A stretch of DNA of 64,000 nt from Micromonospora sp. WMMD961 (lineage in GTDB: Bacteria > Actinomycetota > Actinomycetes > Mycobacteriales > Micromonosporaceae). This document shows, piece by piece, positions 44,297 through 52,652 of the stretch. Within the stretch, counting starts at the first letter, position 1. Every line of letters begins with the position of its first letter. The position numbers and the translations under genes were made by a program. The stretch spans positions 3,693,501 to 3,757,500 of the forward strand of contig NZ_JARUBJ010000002.1 in the NCBI RefSeq assembly GCF_029626145.1, read 5' to 3'. The notes under the pieces are model-generated. The model was not told the DNA's origin, ran no database searches, and worked only from the letters and a program-made list of their open reading frames with translations.

Positions 44297-45124
44297 GTGG
44301 CGACCTCGATGGACGCCCACGTGCACGTCTGGGGCGAGGAGCTGCTCGACGCGGCCTGGCTCGACGAACCGGACACCCGGCCGATCCGTCGGGCGTTCGC
44401 GCTCGACGACCTCACGCCCGAGCTGGTCCACGCCGGAGTGGACGCCGTGGTGCTGATCGCCGCCGACGAGAGCGATGCCGGGGCAAAGCGACTGCTGGAG
44501 CGCGCGGCGAACGATCCGCGCGTGGCGGCGGTGGTCGCCTGGGTCGACCTCGGCGAGCCCGAGGTGGCCGGTCGACTCGCCGCGCTGCGCGACGGCCCTG
44601 GTGGCGACCTGCTCCGGGGTGTGCGGCAGTCGCTGGTCGGCGCGCCGACCTCATGGTGGACCGCGTCGACCAGCGCGGCGGGCCTCGCCGCAGTGGAGCG
44701 CGCCGGGCTGCTGCTCGAACTGCTGATCTCGCCGGAGCAGCTTCCGGCGGCCGCCGCGCTGGCGGGTCGGCATCCCCGGCTGCCGATCGTGGTCGACCAC
44801 CTGGCCAACGCCGCTCGACCCGGCACCGACGTCGCTGCCTGGCGGCGGGCGCTCGCACAGCTCGCGCGGGCACCGCTCGCCGTCGCCAAGCTGTCCGGCC
44901 TCGGCACCGACGAGCGGGCCGCCTCGGCGCTGGTCGCGACCGCGTACGCCGTCCTCGGGGCCGATCGGCTGCTCTGGGGCTCGGACTGGCCGGTGCTGTT
45001 GCTCCGCGGTGACTATCGAAGCGAGCGCGCCCGCGCGCAGCGGCTGCTCGCCGGCTGGACCTCCGCCGAGCGTGCCGCGGTGCTCGGGGGCACCGCCGCT
45101 CGGGTGTACGGGACCCGGCGATGA
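44297..45124 (+). CDS. Amidohydrolase family protein (L-fuconolactonase-like)
   Basis: This 275-aa TIM-barrel protein of the COG3618 type has the metal-binding MDAHVHVWGEEL start and LLWGSDWPVLLLRGDY end. Family members hydrolyse sugar lactones such as L-fucono-1,5-lactone. It starts 2 nt after the RraA-like stop and overlaps the next gene by 4 nt. Adjacent enzymes match the fucose pathway. Confidence 0.85.
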   Translation: MATSMDAHVHVWGEELLDAAWLDEPDTRPIRRAFALDDLTPELVHAGVDAVVLIAADESDAGAKRLLERAANDPRVAAVVAWVDLGEPEVAGRLAALRDGPGGDLLRGVRQSLVGAPTSWWTASTSAAGLAAVERAGLLLELLISPEQLPAAAALAGRHPRLPIVVDHLANAARPGTDVAAWRRALAQLARAPLAVAKLSGLGTDERAASALVATAYAVLGADRLLWGSDWPVLLLRGDYRSERARAQRLLAGWTSAERAAVLGGTAARVYGTRR

Positions 45125-46092
45125 GGGCGACCAACCTCGGGCGCTCCGGCGTCGTGGTCACCGAGTTGGGTCTCGGCACCGCGCAACTCGGTGGGCTCTA
45201 CGAGCCGACGATGGACCAGCGAACGGCGAACGCGACCGTGGCGGCGGCGTGGGAGGCGGGCATCCGCTATTTCGACACGGCGCCGCACTACGGCCTCGGT
45301 GCGGCCGAGGAGCGGGTCGGTGTCGCGCTCGCCGGGCGGCCGCGCGAGGCGTTCACGATCAGCACGAAGGTCGGCCGTCTGATCGTGGAGAACGCCGACG
45401 GTGGGCGGGAACGCCGCTGGGGCTTCGGCGCCGATGCCGTCCGGCGTTCGCTCGACATGTCCCGGCAGCGGCTCCGGCTCGACCGGATCGACGTGGCGCT
45501 CGTGCACGACCCCGAGGAGCACCTCGATCAGGCGATCGACGAGGCGTTCCCCGCGCTCGCCGAGCTGCGCGCACACGGTGTGATCGGTGCGGTCGGCGTG
45601 GGGACGCGGAACCTGCCGAGTCTGCTGCGTTTCGTCCGCGAGACCGAGGTCGACGCGGTGATGGTCGCCGGCCGACTGACGTTGCTCGACGCCGACGCGC
45701 TCGTCGAGCTTGTCCCGCTGTGCCGTGAGCGGGGGGTGTCGGTGCTGAATGCGGGGGTGTTCAACAGCGGCGTGCTCGCGGCACCCGCACCCGTTGCGGG
45801 TGCGCACTTCGAGTACGCCACGGCCCCGCCACACGTGCTGGCCCGCGCCCGGGAGATCGAGGCGACCACGCTGCGGCACGGCATCAGCCTGCCCGAGGCC
45901 GCGCTGGCCTTCGCCGCCCACAGTGACGTCGTCTCGTCCGTGGTGGTGGGGGCCGACTCCCCGGAGCAGATCGTCCAGACGGCGGACGCTTTCGCCGCCC
46001 GCCACCGTGACCTGTCCGAACTCTGGCGAGACCTGCGGCCAGGTCGCCCTGGGGCGACCACCGCGCGCGAGCCCCACCACAGAGGAGAATGA
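45121..46092 (+). CDS. Aldo/keto reductase (D-threo-aldose/L-fucose 1-dehydrogenase-like)
   Basis: This 323-aa TIM-barrel oxidoreductase has LGLGTAQLGGLYEP, the catalytic Asp/Tyr pair in IRYFDTAPHYGLG, the Lys in TISTKVGRL and the His in DVALVHDPEEHL. Relatives oxidise L-fucose to its lactone with NAD(P). The position next to the lactonase gene supports this. Other aldehyde or sugar substrates are possible. Confidence 0.85.
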   Translation: MRATNLGRSGVVVTELGLGTAQLGGLYEPTMDQRTANATVAAAWEAGIRYFDTAPHYGLGAAEERVGVALAGRPREAFTISTKVGRLIVENADGGRERRWGFGADAVRRSLDMSRQRLRLDRIDVALVHDPEEHLDQAIDEAFPALAELRAHGVIGAVGVGTRNLPSLLRFVRETEVDAVMVAGRLTLLDADALVELVPLCRERGVSVLNAGVFNSGVLAAPAPVAGAHFEYATAPPHVLARAREIEATTLRHGISLPEAALAFAAHSDVVSSVVVGADSPEQIVQTADAFAARHRDLSELWRDLRPGRPGATTAREPHHRGE

Positions 46093-46093
46093 G

Positions 46094-46945
46094 TTGAACT
46101 TCTTGCGTCTCGGCTCGGTCGGCCGGGAAATTCCGGCCGTCCAGCACGACGGTACGACCTTCGACCTGCGCGGCCTTACCGCCGACCTGGACGGCGCGTT
46201 CTGGTCGGCGGACGGGATCGCGCGGACCCGGTCCGCACTCGATCGTGGCGAGCTGGCCGAGCTGCCCGACGCGGACAAGCTGCGGGTGGGCGCACCCATC
46301 GCCCGCCCCAACAAGATCGTCTGCATTGGACTGAACTACCGTGCCCATGCGGCCGAGACGGGCGCGGCCCTCCCGGCCGAGCCGGTGGTCTTCCTGAAGG
46401 ACCCGATGACGCTGGTCGGGCCGTTCGACGAGGTCCACGTCCCGCGCGGGTCGACCCAGACCGACTGGGAGGTCGAGCTCGCGGTCGTCGTCGGTACGAC
46501 CGTCCGCTACGCCGACTCTCCGGGGCAGGCCATGCGGCACATCGCGGGGTACGCGGTCTCGCACGACGTCTCCGAGCGCGAGTTCCAGCTCGAGCGCGGA
46601 GGGCAATGGGACAAGGGCAAGAGCTGCGAGACCTTCAACCCGCTGGGGCCGAGCCTCGTCCCGGCGGACGAGGTCGGCGATCCGCAGTCTCTGTCGCTGC
46701 GGCTGTGGGTCAACGGGGTGCTGCGCCAGGACGGGTCCACCGCCGACATGATCTTTCCGGTCGCCCACATCGTCTGGTATCTCAGCCAGTTCATGGTCCT
46801 CTATCCCGGCGACGTGATCAACACGGGGACGCCGGCCGGGGTGGCGCTCGGGCTTCGGGAGCATCCGTACCTGCGCGCCGGTGACGTGGTGGAACTGGAG
46901 ATCACCGGTCTGGGGCGGGCGCGGCAGACCTTGGTGGCGGCATGA
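46094..46945 (+). CDS. Fumarylacetoacetase-family hydrolase (2,4-diketo-3-deoxy-L-fuconate hydrolase-like)
   Basis: This 283-aa enzyme has the FAH fold motif PNKIVCIGLNYRAHAAETG and metal ligands in DWEVELAVVVG. In the non-phosphorylated fucose or rhamnose pathway this family cleaves the diketo acid to pyruvate and L-lactate. The TTG at 46094 is chosen because GAGGAG lies about 8 nt upstream and the family N-terminus starts there. Confidence 0.88.
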   Translation: MNFLRLGSVGREIPAVQHDGTTFDLRGLTADLDGAFWSADGIARTRSALDRGELAELPDADKLRVGAPIARPNKIVCIGLNYRAHAAETGAALPAEPVVFLKDPMTLVGPFDEVHVPRGSTQTDWEVELAVVVGTTVRYADSPGQAMRHIAGYAVSHDVSEREFQLERGGQWDKGKSCETFNPLGPSLVPADEVGDPQSLSLRLWVNGVLRQDGSTADMIFPVAHIVWYLSQFMVLYPGDVINTGTPAGVALGLREHPYLRAGDVVELEITGLGRARQTLVAA

Positions 46946-47691
46946 GCGGCGAGTTCGTCGGGCTGTCCGCGATCGTCACGGGCGGCTCCTCCGGCATCGG
47001 CCGTGCCACCGCCGTTCATCTGCACGCCAGGGGCGCTCAGGTGGCCGTCCTCGACCTAGACCCGAGCGGACTCCCGGAAGGCGTCGCCGGCTTCGCCGCC
47101 GACGTGTCGAGCCGCCCGTCGGTGGCGGCGGCGCTCGCCGAGGCCGCCATCACACTCGGCGGCATCGATGTGGTGGTCAACAATGCCGGGATCGGGGCGA
47201 CCGGGACCGTCGCCGACAACACCGACGACGAGTGGCGGCGCGTGCTCGACGTCAACGTGGTCGGCATGGCGAGAGTCGTCGGCGAGGCACTGCCGTGGCT
47301 GCGCCGGTCGGGTCACGCGTCGGTCGTCAACGTCTCGTCCATCGCCGCGCTCAACGGCCTGCCGGGCCGGGCGCTCTACTCGGCCAGCAAGGGTGCCGTG
47401 CTGTCGCTGACCCTCGCCATGGCCACCGACCACGTCCGCGAGGGCATCCGGGTCAACTGCGTGTGCCCCGGCACGGCCGACACGCCCTGGGTCGGTCGCC
47501 TGTTGGCCCAGGCCGAGGATCCGGCCGCCGAGCGGGTGGCGCTACGGGCCCGCCAGCCCATCGGACGCCTGGTGACGCCGGAGGAGGTCGCGAACGCCAT
47601 CGTCTACCTCGCGTCGCCGCGCTCGGGTTCCACCACGGGCACGGCGCTGGACGTCGACGGTGGGGTCACCCACCTGCGGGTCCGGCCATGA
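46942..47691 (+). CDS. SDR oxidoreductase (2-keto-3-deoxy-L-fuconate dehydrogenase-like)
   Basis: This 249-aa classical SDR has TGGSSGIG, NNAG, catalytic Ser in VVNVSSIAAL and YSASK. It lies between the FAH-type hydrolase and lutA and overlaps the former. Its likely role is oxidation of the 2-keto-3-deoxy acid to the diketo acid consumed by the hydrolase. Specificity is from context. Confidence 0.85.
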   Translation: MSGEFVGLSAIVTGGSSGIGRATAVHLHARGAQVAVLDLDPSGLPEGVAGFAADVSSRPSVAAALAEAAITLGGIDVVVNNAGIGATGTVADNTDDEWRRVLDVNVVGMARVVGEALPWLRRSGHASVVNVSSIAALNGLPGRALYSASKGAVLSLTLAMATDHVREGIRVNCVCPGTADTPWVGRLLAQAEDPAAERVALRARQPIGRLVTPEEVANAIVYLASPRSGSTTGTALDVDGGVTHLRVRP

Positions 47692-47746
47692 CGACTCCAC
47701 ACCGCCCGCACCGACCCGGGGCCAGCCGGATGGACAGGGGTGTGAC

Positions 47747-48496
47747 GTGCGGATCGCGTTGTTCGTGACCTGCCTTGCCGACGCCATGTTCCCGCAGGCG
47801 GCGAGCGCGACCGTGCGGCTGCTGGAGCGGCTGGGCCATGAGGTGGTCTTTCCACCGGACCAGACCTGTTGCGGGCAGATGCACATCAATACCGGCTACC
47901 GGTCCGACGCGGTGCCGCTGGTGCGTCGGCACGTGCGGGTCTTCGACGAGTACGACGTGATCGTCGCGCCGTCGGGCTCGTGCGTGGGGGCGGTGCGGCA
48001 TCAGCACGCGATGGTGGCCCGGCGGGCGGGCGACCCGTCGTTGACCAGCCGCGCCGAGTCGGTGGCGGCACGCACGTACGAGCTGTCCGAACTGCTGGTC
48101 GACGTGCTCGGGGTGACCGACGTGGGGGCGTACTACCCCCACCGGGTCACCTACCATCCGACCTGCCACTCGCTGCGGATGCTGCGGGTGGGGGACCGGC
48201 CGCGACAACTGCTGGACGCGGTACGCGGCCTGGACCTGGTCGAGCTGCCGGCCGCGGAGCAGTGCTGCGGGTTCGGCGGCACGTTCGCGCTGAAGAACGC
48301 GGAGACCTCCACGGCGATGCTGGCCGACAAGATGCGCCACGTGCTCTCTACCGGCGCGGAGGTCTGCACCGCTGGCGACGCGTCCTGCCTCATGCACATC
48401 GGCGGTGGGCTGGCACGGCTGCGGACCGGTGTGCGTACCGTGCACCTCGCCGAGATCCTGGCCTCGACCGAGCAGGAATCGATGGTGCGACGGTGA
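47747..48496 (+). CDS. lutA: L-lactate utilisation protein LutA
   Basis: This 249-aa Fe-S oxidoreductase subunit has two CCG motifs (DQTCCGQMHINTGY and AEQCCGFGGTFAL). The GTG at 47747 follows a 55-nt gap. With LutB and LutC it oxidises L-lactate to pyruvate. This fits L-lactate as a product of the pathway encoded directly upstream. Confidence 0.92.
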   Translation: MRIALFVTCLADAMFPQAASATVRLLERLGHEVVFPPDQTCCGQMHINTGYRSDAVPLVRRHVRVFDEYDVIVAPSGSCVGAVRHQHAMVARRAGDPSLTSRAESVAARTYELSELLVDVLGVTDVGAYYPHRVTYHPTCHSLRMLRVGDRPRQLLDAVRGLDLVELPAAEQCCGFGGTFALKNAETSTAMLADKMRHVLSTGAEVCTAGDASCLMHIGGGLARLRTGVRTVHLAEILASTEQESMVRR

Positions 48497-49938
48497 CGCG
48501 CAGGACCTTTCTCGGGATGCCGGCGACCGCCCCGCCCGGTGTGGGGCAGCTGCGCGCAGAGCAATCGTTTCCGGCCGTGGCGCGGCGCAGCCTGGCCGAC
48601 CCGCAACTACGGCGGAACCTCCGGCACGCGACGACGACGATTCGGGCCAAGTCGGCCGGCGTCATCGCCGAGGCATCCGACTGGGATGAGCTGCGTACGG
48701 CGGGCGCGGCGATCAAGGCCGACACCCTCAACCGCCTGCCGGAGCTGCTGGAACAACTCGAAGCAAAGGTCACCCAGGCCGGTGGCGTGGTGCACTGGGC
48801 GGCCGACGCCGTGGAGGCCAACCGCATCGTCACCGACCTCGTGAAGAGGGCCGGCGCGGACCGCGTCATCAAGGTGAAGTCGATGGCGACCCAGGAGATC
48901 GGCCTCAACGACGCCCTCCAGGCGGCCGGGATCACCGCGGTCGAGACGGACCTCGCGGAGCTGATCGTGCAGCTCGGCGACGACCGGCCCAGCCACATCC
49001 TGGTCCCCGCCATCCACCGCAATCGCGCCGAGATCCGGGAGATCTTCCTCCGCGAGATGCCTGGCGTCGACCCGACACTCACCGCCGATCCGGCGGCCCT
49101 CGCCGCCGCCGCGCGCCGCTTCCTGCGGGAGACGTTCCTGAGTACGCCGGTGGCGGTGTCCGGCGCGAACTTCGCCGTCGCCGAGACGGGCACCCTGGCA
49201 GTGGTGGAGTCCGAGGGCAACGGTCGGATGTGCCTGACGCTGCCGGACACGCTGATCACCGTCATGGGCGTCGAGAAGGTCGTGCCCACCTGGCGGGACC
49301 TGGAGGTGTTCCTCCAACTGCTGCCAAGGGCGTCGACGGGGGAGCGGATGAACCCGTACACGTCGATGTGGACCGGGGTCACCCGTGGCGACGGCCCGCA
49401 GGCGTTCCACCTGGTTCTGCTGGACAACGGGCGCAGCGCGGTGCTCGCCGACGAGGTCGGCCGGCAGGCGTTGCGGTGCATCCGCTGCTCGGCCTGCCTC
49501 AACGTGTGCCCGGTGTACGAACGTGCCGGCGGGCACGCGTACGGGTCGGTGTATCCGGGGCCGATCGGTGCCGTGCTGTCACCCCAGCTCACCGGCGTCG
49601 ACGACAACGCCTCCCTGCCGTACGCGTCGACGCTGTGCGGCGCGTGCTACGACGCCTGCCCCGTGCAGATCAACATCCCGGAGCTGCTGGTGCACCTGCG
49701 TGCCGAGGTCGTCGACTCGCGACGCCGGCCCACCGCCGAGTCGATCGCGATGGCCGCCGCCGCGTACACGATGGACCGTCCGCGGCTGTACGAGGCCGCG
49801 CAGCGCGCCGCCCGACTGAGCCGGGTCGCCGGCCGGCGCGGACGGGGACTGCCGCCGCCGTTGAACGGCTGGACCGGCAGCCGCGACCTGCCGGACCCAC
49901 CGGCGCAGACGTTCCGCGACTGGTGGGCTGAGCGGTGA
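48493..49938 (+). CDS. lutB: L-lactate utilisation iron-sulfur protein LutB
   Basis: This 481-aa protein has a LutB/LutC-type N-terminal domain (VAVSGANFAVAETGTLAVVESEGNGRM) and then two 4Fe-4S motifs (CIRCSACLNVCPVY, CGACYDACPVQ). The GTG overlaps the lutA stop. It carries electrons from the lactate complex. Confidence 0.93.
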   Translation: MTRRTFLGMPATAPPGVGQLRAEQSFPAVARRSLADPQLRRNLRHATTTIRAKSAGVIAEASDWDELRTAGAAIKADTLNRLPELLEQLEAKVTQAGGVVHWAADAVEANRIVTDLVKRAGADRVIKVKSMATQEIGLNDALQAAGITAVETDLAELIVQLGDDRPSHILVPAIHRNRAEIREIFLREMPGVDPTLTADPAALAAAARRFLRETFLSTPVAVSGANFAVAETGTLAVVESEGNGRMCLTLPDTLITVMGVEKVVPTWRDLEVFLQLLPRASTGERMNPYTSMWTGVTRGDGPQAFHLVLLDNGRSAVLADEVGRQALRCIRCSACLNVCPVYERAGGHAYGSVYPGPIGAVLSPQLTGVDDNASLPYASTLCGACYDACPVQINIPELLVHLRAEVVDSRRRPTAESIAMAAAAYTMDRPRLYEAAQRAARLSRVAGRRGRGLPPPLNGWTGSRDLPDPPAQTFRDWWAER

Positions 49939-50585
49939 GCTCGCGAGACCTCGTCCTCGGCCGGCTACGGGCCGCGCTCCTCGCCGGCGTCCACCCGCCG
50001 GTGGAGGTGCCACGGGACTACCGGCTCACGGGCCCGCCCGACCTGGGCCAGTTGGTGGAGCGCCTGACCGACTACCGCGCCCACGTGCACCGGGTCGCCG
50101 AGTCCGCTGTCGCCGACACGATCGCCGACATCCTGCCGATCGGGGGAACCGTTGTCGTACCGCCGGGCGTGCCACCCGCCTGGCTGCCGCCGACGGTGAC
50201 CGCGATGCGGGACGACGGCCGTGGCACCGAGCGGATCGGCACCGCCGAGACCGTCGTGACCGGCGTCGCGGTCGCCATCGCGGAGACCGGCACTGTGGTC
50301 CTCGACGGATCACCCGACCAGGGCCGCCGGGTGATCAGTCTTCTGCCGGACCGACACGTGTGCGTGGTCCGGGCCGACCAGGTGGTGGCCACGGTGCCCG
50401 AGGCCCTCGCCCGGTTGACCCCGGGCCGCCCGTTGACGTGGATCAGCGGGCCGTCGGCGACCAGCGACATCGAGTTGGTCCGGGTGGAGGGTGTGCACGG
50501 CCCACGTCAGTTGCACGTCATCCTGCTGTCGGCCCCGTCGCAGTCAGCTGGGCGCGGTGAGGCGTTCGGCCGGGCGGCCGGGTGA
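49935..50585 (+). CDS. lutC: L-lactate utilisation protein LutC
   Basis: This 216-aa LUD-domain protein has VVTGVAVAIAETGTVVLDGS and WISGPSATSDIELVRVEGVHGPRQLHVILL. The GTG overlaps the lutB stop. Its 3' end overlaps the convergent EEP gene by 42 nt. Confidence 0.93.
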   Translation: MSSRDLVLGRLRAALLAGVHPPVEVPRDYRLTGPPDLGQLVERLTDYRAHVHRVAESAVADTIADILPIGGTVVVPPGVPPAWLPPTVTAMRDDGRGTERIGTAETVVTGVAVAIAETGTVVLDGSPDQGRRVISLLPDRHVCVVRADQVVATVPEALARLTPGRPLTWISGPSATSDIELVRVEGVHGPRQLHVILLSAPSQSAGRGEAFGRAAG

Positions 50586-51425
50586 ACGCCGTTCGATGAC
50601 GAGGGTGGTCAGCAGCGCGGCGTGGTCGGTCACCCCGTGCATCGGCACCAATCGGCGGCAGCAGAGGTTGATGTCGCCGGTCGCCATGATGTGTTGTAGT
50701 CGACCGTCGCCGATCCGCTGATGGCCCGGCGGCGTACAGGAGCGCACGTCGGGGTCGTGGCCGGCGAGGAGGTTGAGGTCGCCGCCGAGCACGACGGGCT
50801 GGTCGGCTGCGGCGCGGCTGATCGTCGGCAGGATCGTGTCGAGCAGGTGGTCGCACTGGGTGAGCGCGACACGGTCGCCGGTGGCGGACAGGTGCGTGGT
50901 GCAGGCGAGCAGGGCACCGTCCACGTCGACGCAGAGCCAGGCTCGTTCCTCGGGGTCCGCGAGGTCCTGAGTCGGGTGGATGCCGCGGTACACGGTGTGC
51001 GGGGTGTCCGTCGTCCGCACGTGGGTCAGCAACCCGATGCCGAACCGTTGGCCGTTGCGGCAGCGGGTGTCGTCGCCGCTCGGCCGGTCACCGGCGGCCT
51101 GGAACACGGCCACGACGGTCCGCTCAGGGTGGACGGCCTCGAAGACGCCGTGCAGCACGGGAAGGTCGTCCGCGCAGATCTCGTTGAGGGTGACCAGATC
51201 GGGTGCCTCGGCTCTGATCACCTCGATGGCCTTGCCCATCGCTCGGCCGGTGTAGCAGCCGGCGCGACCACTGTTGCAGAGGTTCATCTGGAGCATCCGC
51301 AGGATGGTGGGGTCCGCATCATCGGTGTGGACGGCCGCCGTCGGTGTCGCTGGGAGCGCGGCGGCGGCCAGCAGGCAGCAGACGGCCAGAGTTCGGCGCA
51401 GGAATCGGTACGAACGAGCGGCCAC
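50544..51425 (-). CDS. Secreted endonuclease/exonuclease/phosphatase-family protein
   Basis: This 293-aa exported protein has a signal peptide (LLAAAALPATPTAAVHTDD), the EEP motifs MLQMNLCNSGRAG, DLVTLNEICADDLP, and VVLGGDLNLLAGHDPD, and the C-terminal GVTDHAALLTTLV. It probably hydrolyses phosphodiesters outside the cell. The GTG start at 51425 has GGAG upstream. Its last codons overlap lutC. Confidence 0.82.
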   Translation of the reverse strand: MAARSYRFLRRTLAVCCLLAAAALPATPTAAVHTDDADPTILRMLQMNLCNSGRAGCYTGRAMGKAIEVIRAEAPDLVTLNEICADDLPVLHGVFEAVHPERTVVAVFQAAGDRPSGDDTRCRNGQRFGIGLLTHVRTTDTPHTVYRGIHPTQDLADPEERAWLCVDVDGALLACTTHLSATGDRVALTQCDHLLDTILPTISRAAADQPVVLGGDLNLLAGHDPDVRSCTPPGHQRIGDGRLQHIMATGDINLCCRRLVPMHGVTDHAALLTTLVIERRSPGRPAERLTAPS

Positions 51426-51553
51426 ACGGACTCCGGGTGCACGAGGCGAACGTCATCGCCGAGGTGTCGGTGATCCTACTGGCGGCCGTGCGACGATCGG
51501 CCCGAGCGGCGTGCCGAGGGGGCACCCGTGCGACGCGTACCCCCTCGGAGCGG

Positions 51554-52492
51554 TCAGCGCGCGCGGACCGCGACGGCCGTGTAGGGGGTGGTCGGGGTCG
51601 GTGGCGTGGTGAAGCGGGCGTTGGGCAGGTAGAGCCGGCCCAGCGCCTTGGCGACGGTGGTGGGCACGTCGAAGTTCGGGTCGGTGATGGTGCTGGTGAG
51701 CGTGCCGGCGGTGCCGGCGTGGTTCAGTCGGACCACAGCGATCTGGTTGAGGCGGTTCTGCACGACGTAGAGGGTGCGGCCGACAAGCAGCAGCCCGTCG
51801 CCGTTGGTGAAGGTGTGCCCGGGCACGTCCACGGCGGTGCTCACGCCGGTGACCGGGTCGACCCGGTACAGCGTGCCGGTGGTCGACTGGACGACGATCA
51901 GGGCCCGACCGTCCGGTGTGGTGGTGATGCCGTTGAGGTTCACGCCGGTGCCGACCTGCTCGTACGCCCCGGTCAGGGCGATGGTGGTGAAGGCGTCGGC
52001 GGGCGGCAGCGCCCCACCGCGTCCGAGTGGCAGCCGGTAGAGCACGGGGCGGTTGGAGTCGGTGAAGTACGCGGCGTCGCGGGTCAGGATCACGTCGTTG
52101 ACGAAGGTCGGCGCGGTGGCGAACTGGTAGCGGGCCAGCACGTCGCCGGTGCGGGTGTCGAGTACGCGGGCGTCGCCAGCGGTGCCGCCGGAGACGAACA
52201 GCCGGCCGCGCCTGTCGACCTTCAGGCCGAGCGACGGGGTGCCGGTGGCCGCGCCGATCGTCGTGCTCCGGCCGGTGACCAGGTCGACGCGCTGGATGGC
52301 GCCGGTCGCGCGGGAGCCGAAGTAGGCGTACCGGCCGGCGGTGGCGATGCCCTCGGGCTCGAATCCGTCGGGCAGGGCGAGGACGGTGGGTGGCCGGCCT
52401 GCGGGGTGCGCCTGGGCGGGGGCGACGGCGACGGAGGTCAGCAGGGCCACGACGAGCGCGCCGCCGAGCGTGGTGCGGAGGGGACGGTTCAC
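51554..52492 (-). CDS. Secreted beta-propeller protein (SMP-30/ScyD-like)
   Basis: This 312-aa protein has a signal peptide (residues about 1-28) and repeated blades such as FEPEGIATAGRYAYFGS, LGLKVDRRGRLFVSGG, and LNGITTTPDGRALIVVQSTTGTLYRVD. This layout suits NHL or SMP-30-type propellers. A lactonase role is possible but the metal site is not clear. The GTG at 52492 has GGAAGGAG upstream. Confidence 0.75.
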   Translation of the reverse strand: MNRPLRTTLGGALVVALLTSVAVAPAQAHPAGRPPTVLALPDGFEPEGIATAGRYAYFGSRATGAIQRVDLVTGRSTTIGAATGTPSLGLKVDRRGRLFVSGGTAGDARVLDTRTGDVLARYQFATAPTFVNDVILTRDAAYFTDSNRPVLYRLPLGRGGALPPADAFTTIALTGAYEQVGTGVNLNGITTTPDGRALIVVQSTTGTLYRVDPVTGVSTAVDVPGHTFTNGDGLLLVGRTLYVVQNRLNQIAVVRLNHAGTAGTLTSTITDPNFDVPTTVAKALGRLYLPNARFTTPPTPTTPYTAVAVRAR

Positions 52493-52652
52493 TGTGCTCC
52501 TTCCGGGCGGAAAGGCGGCACGAGCCGACACGTCCGCCACGTTCACTGGGGCCAGGACCCTCCCCACTGTACGACCGGTCCCGACCTCTCGCCCGGCGTC
52601 ACCGGCGCGGCCGATCGGTCGGCCGCGCCGGTGCACCGTCGAGCGGAGGATG

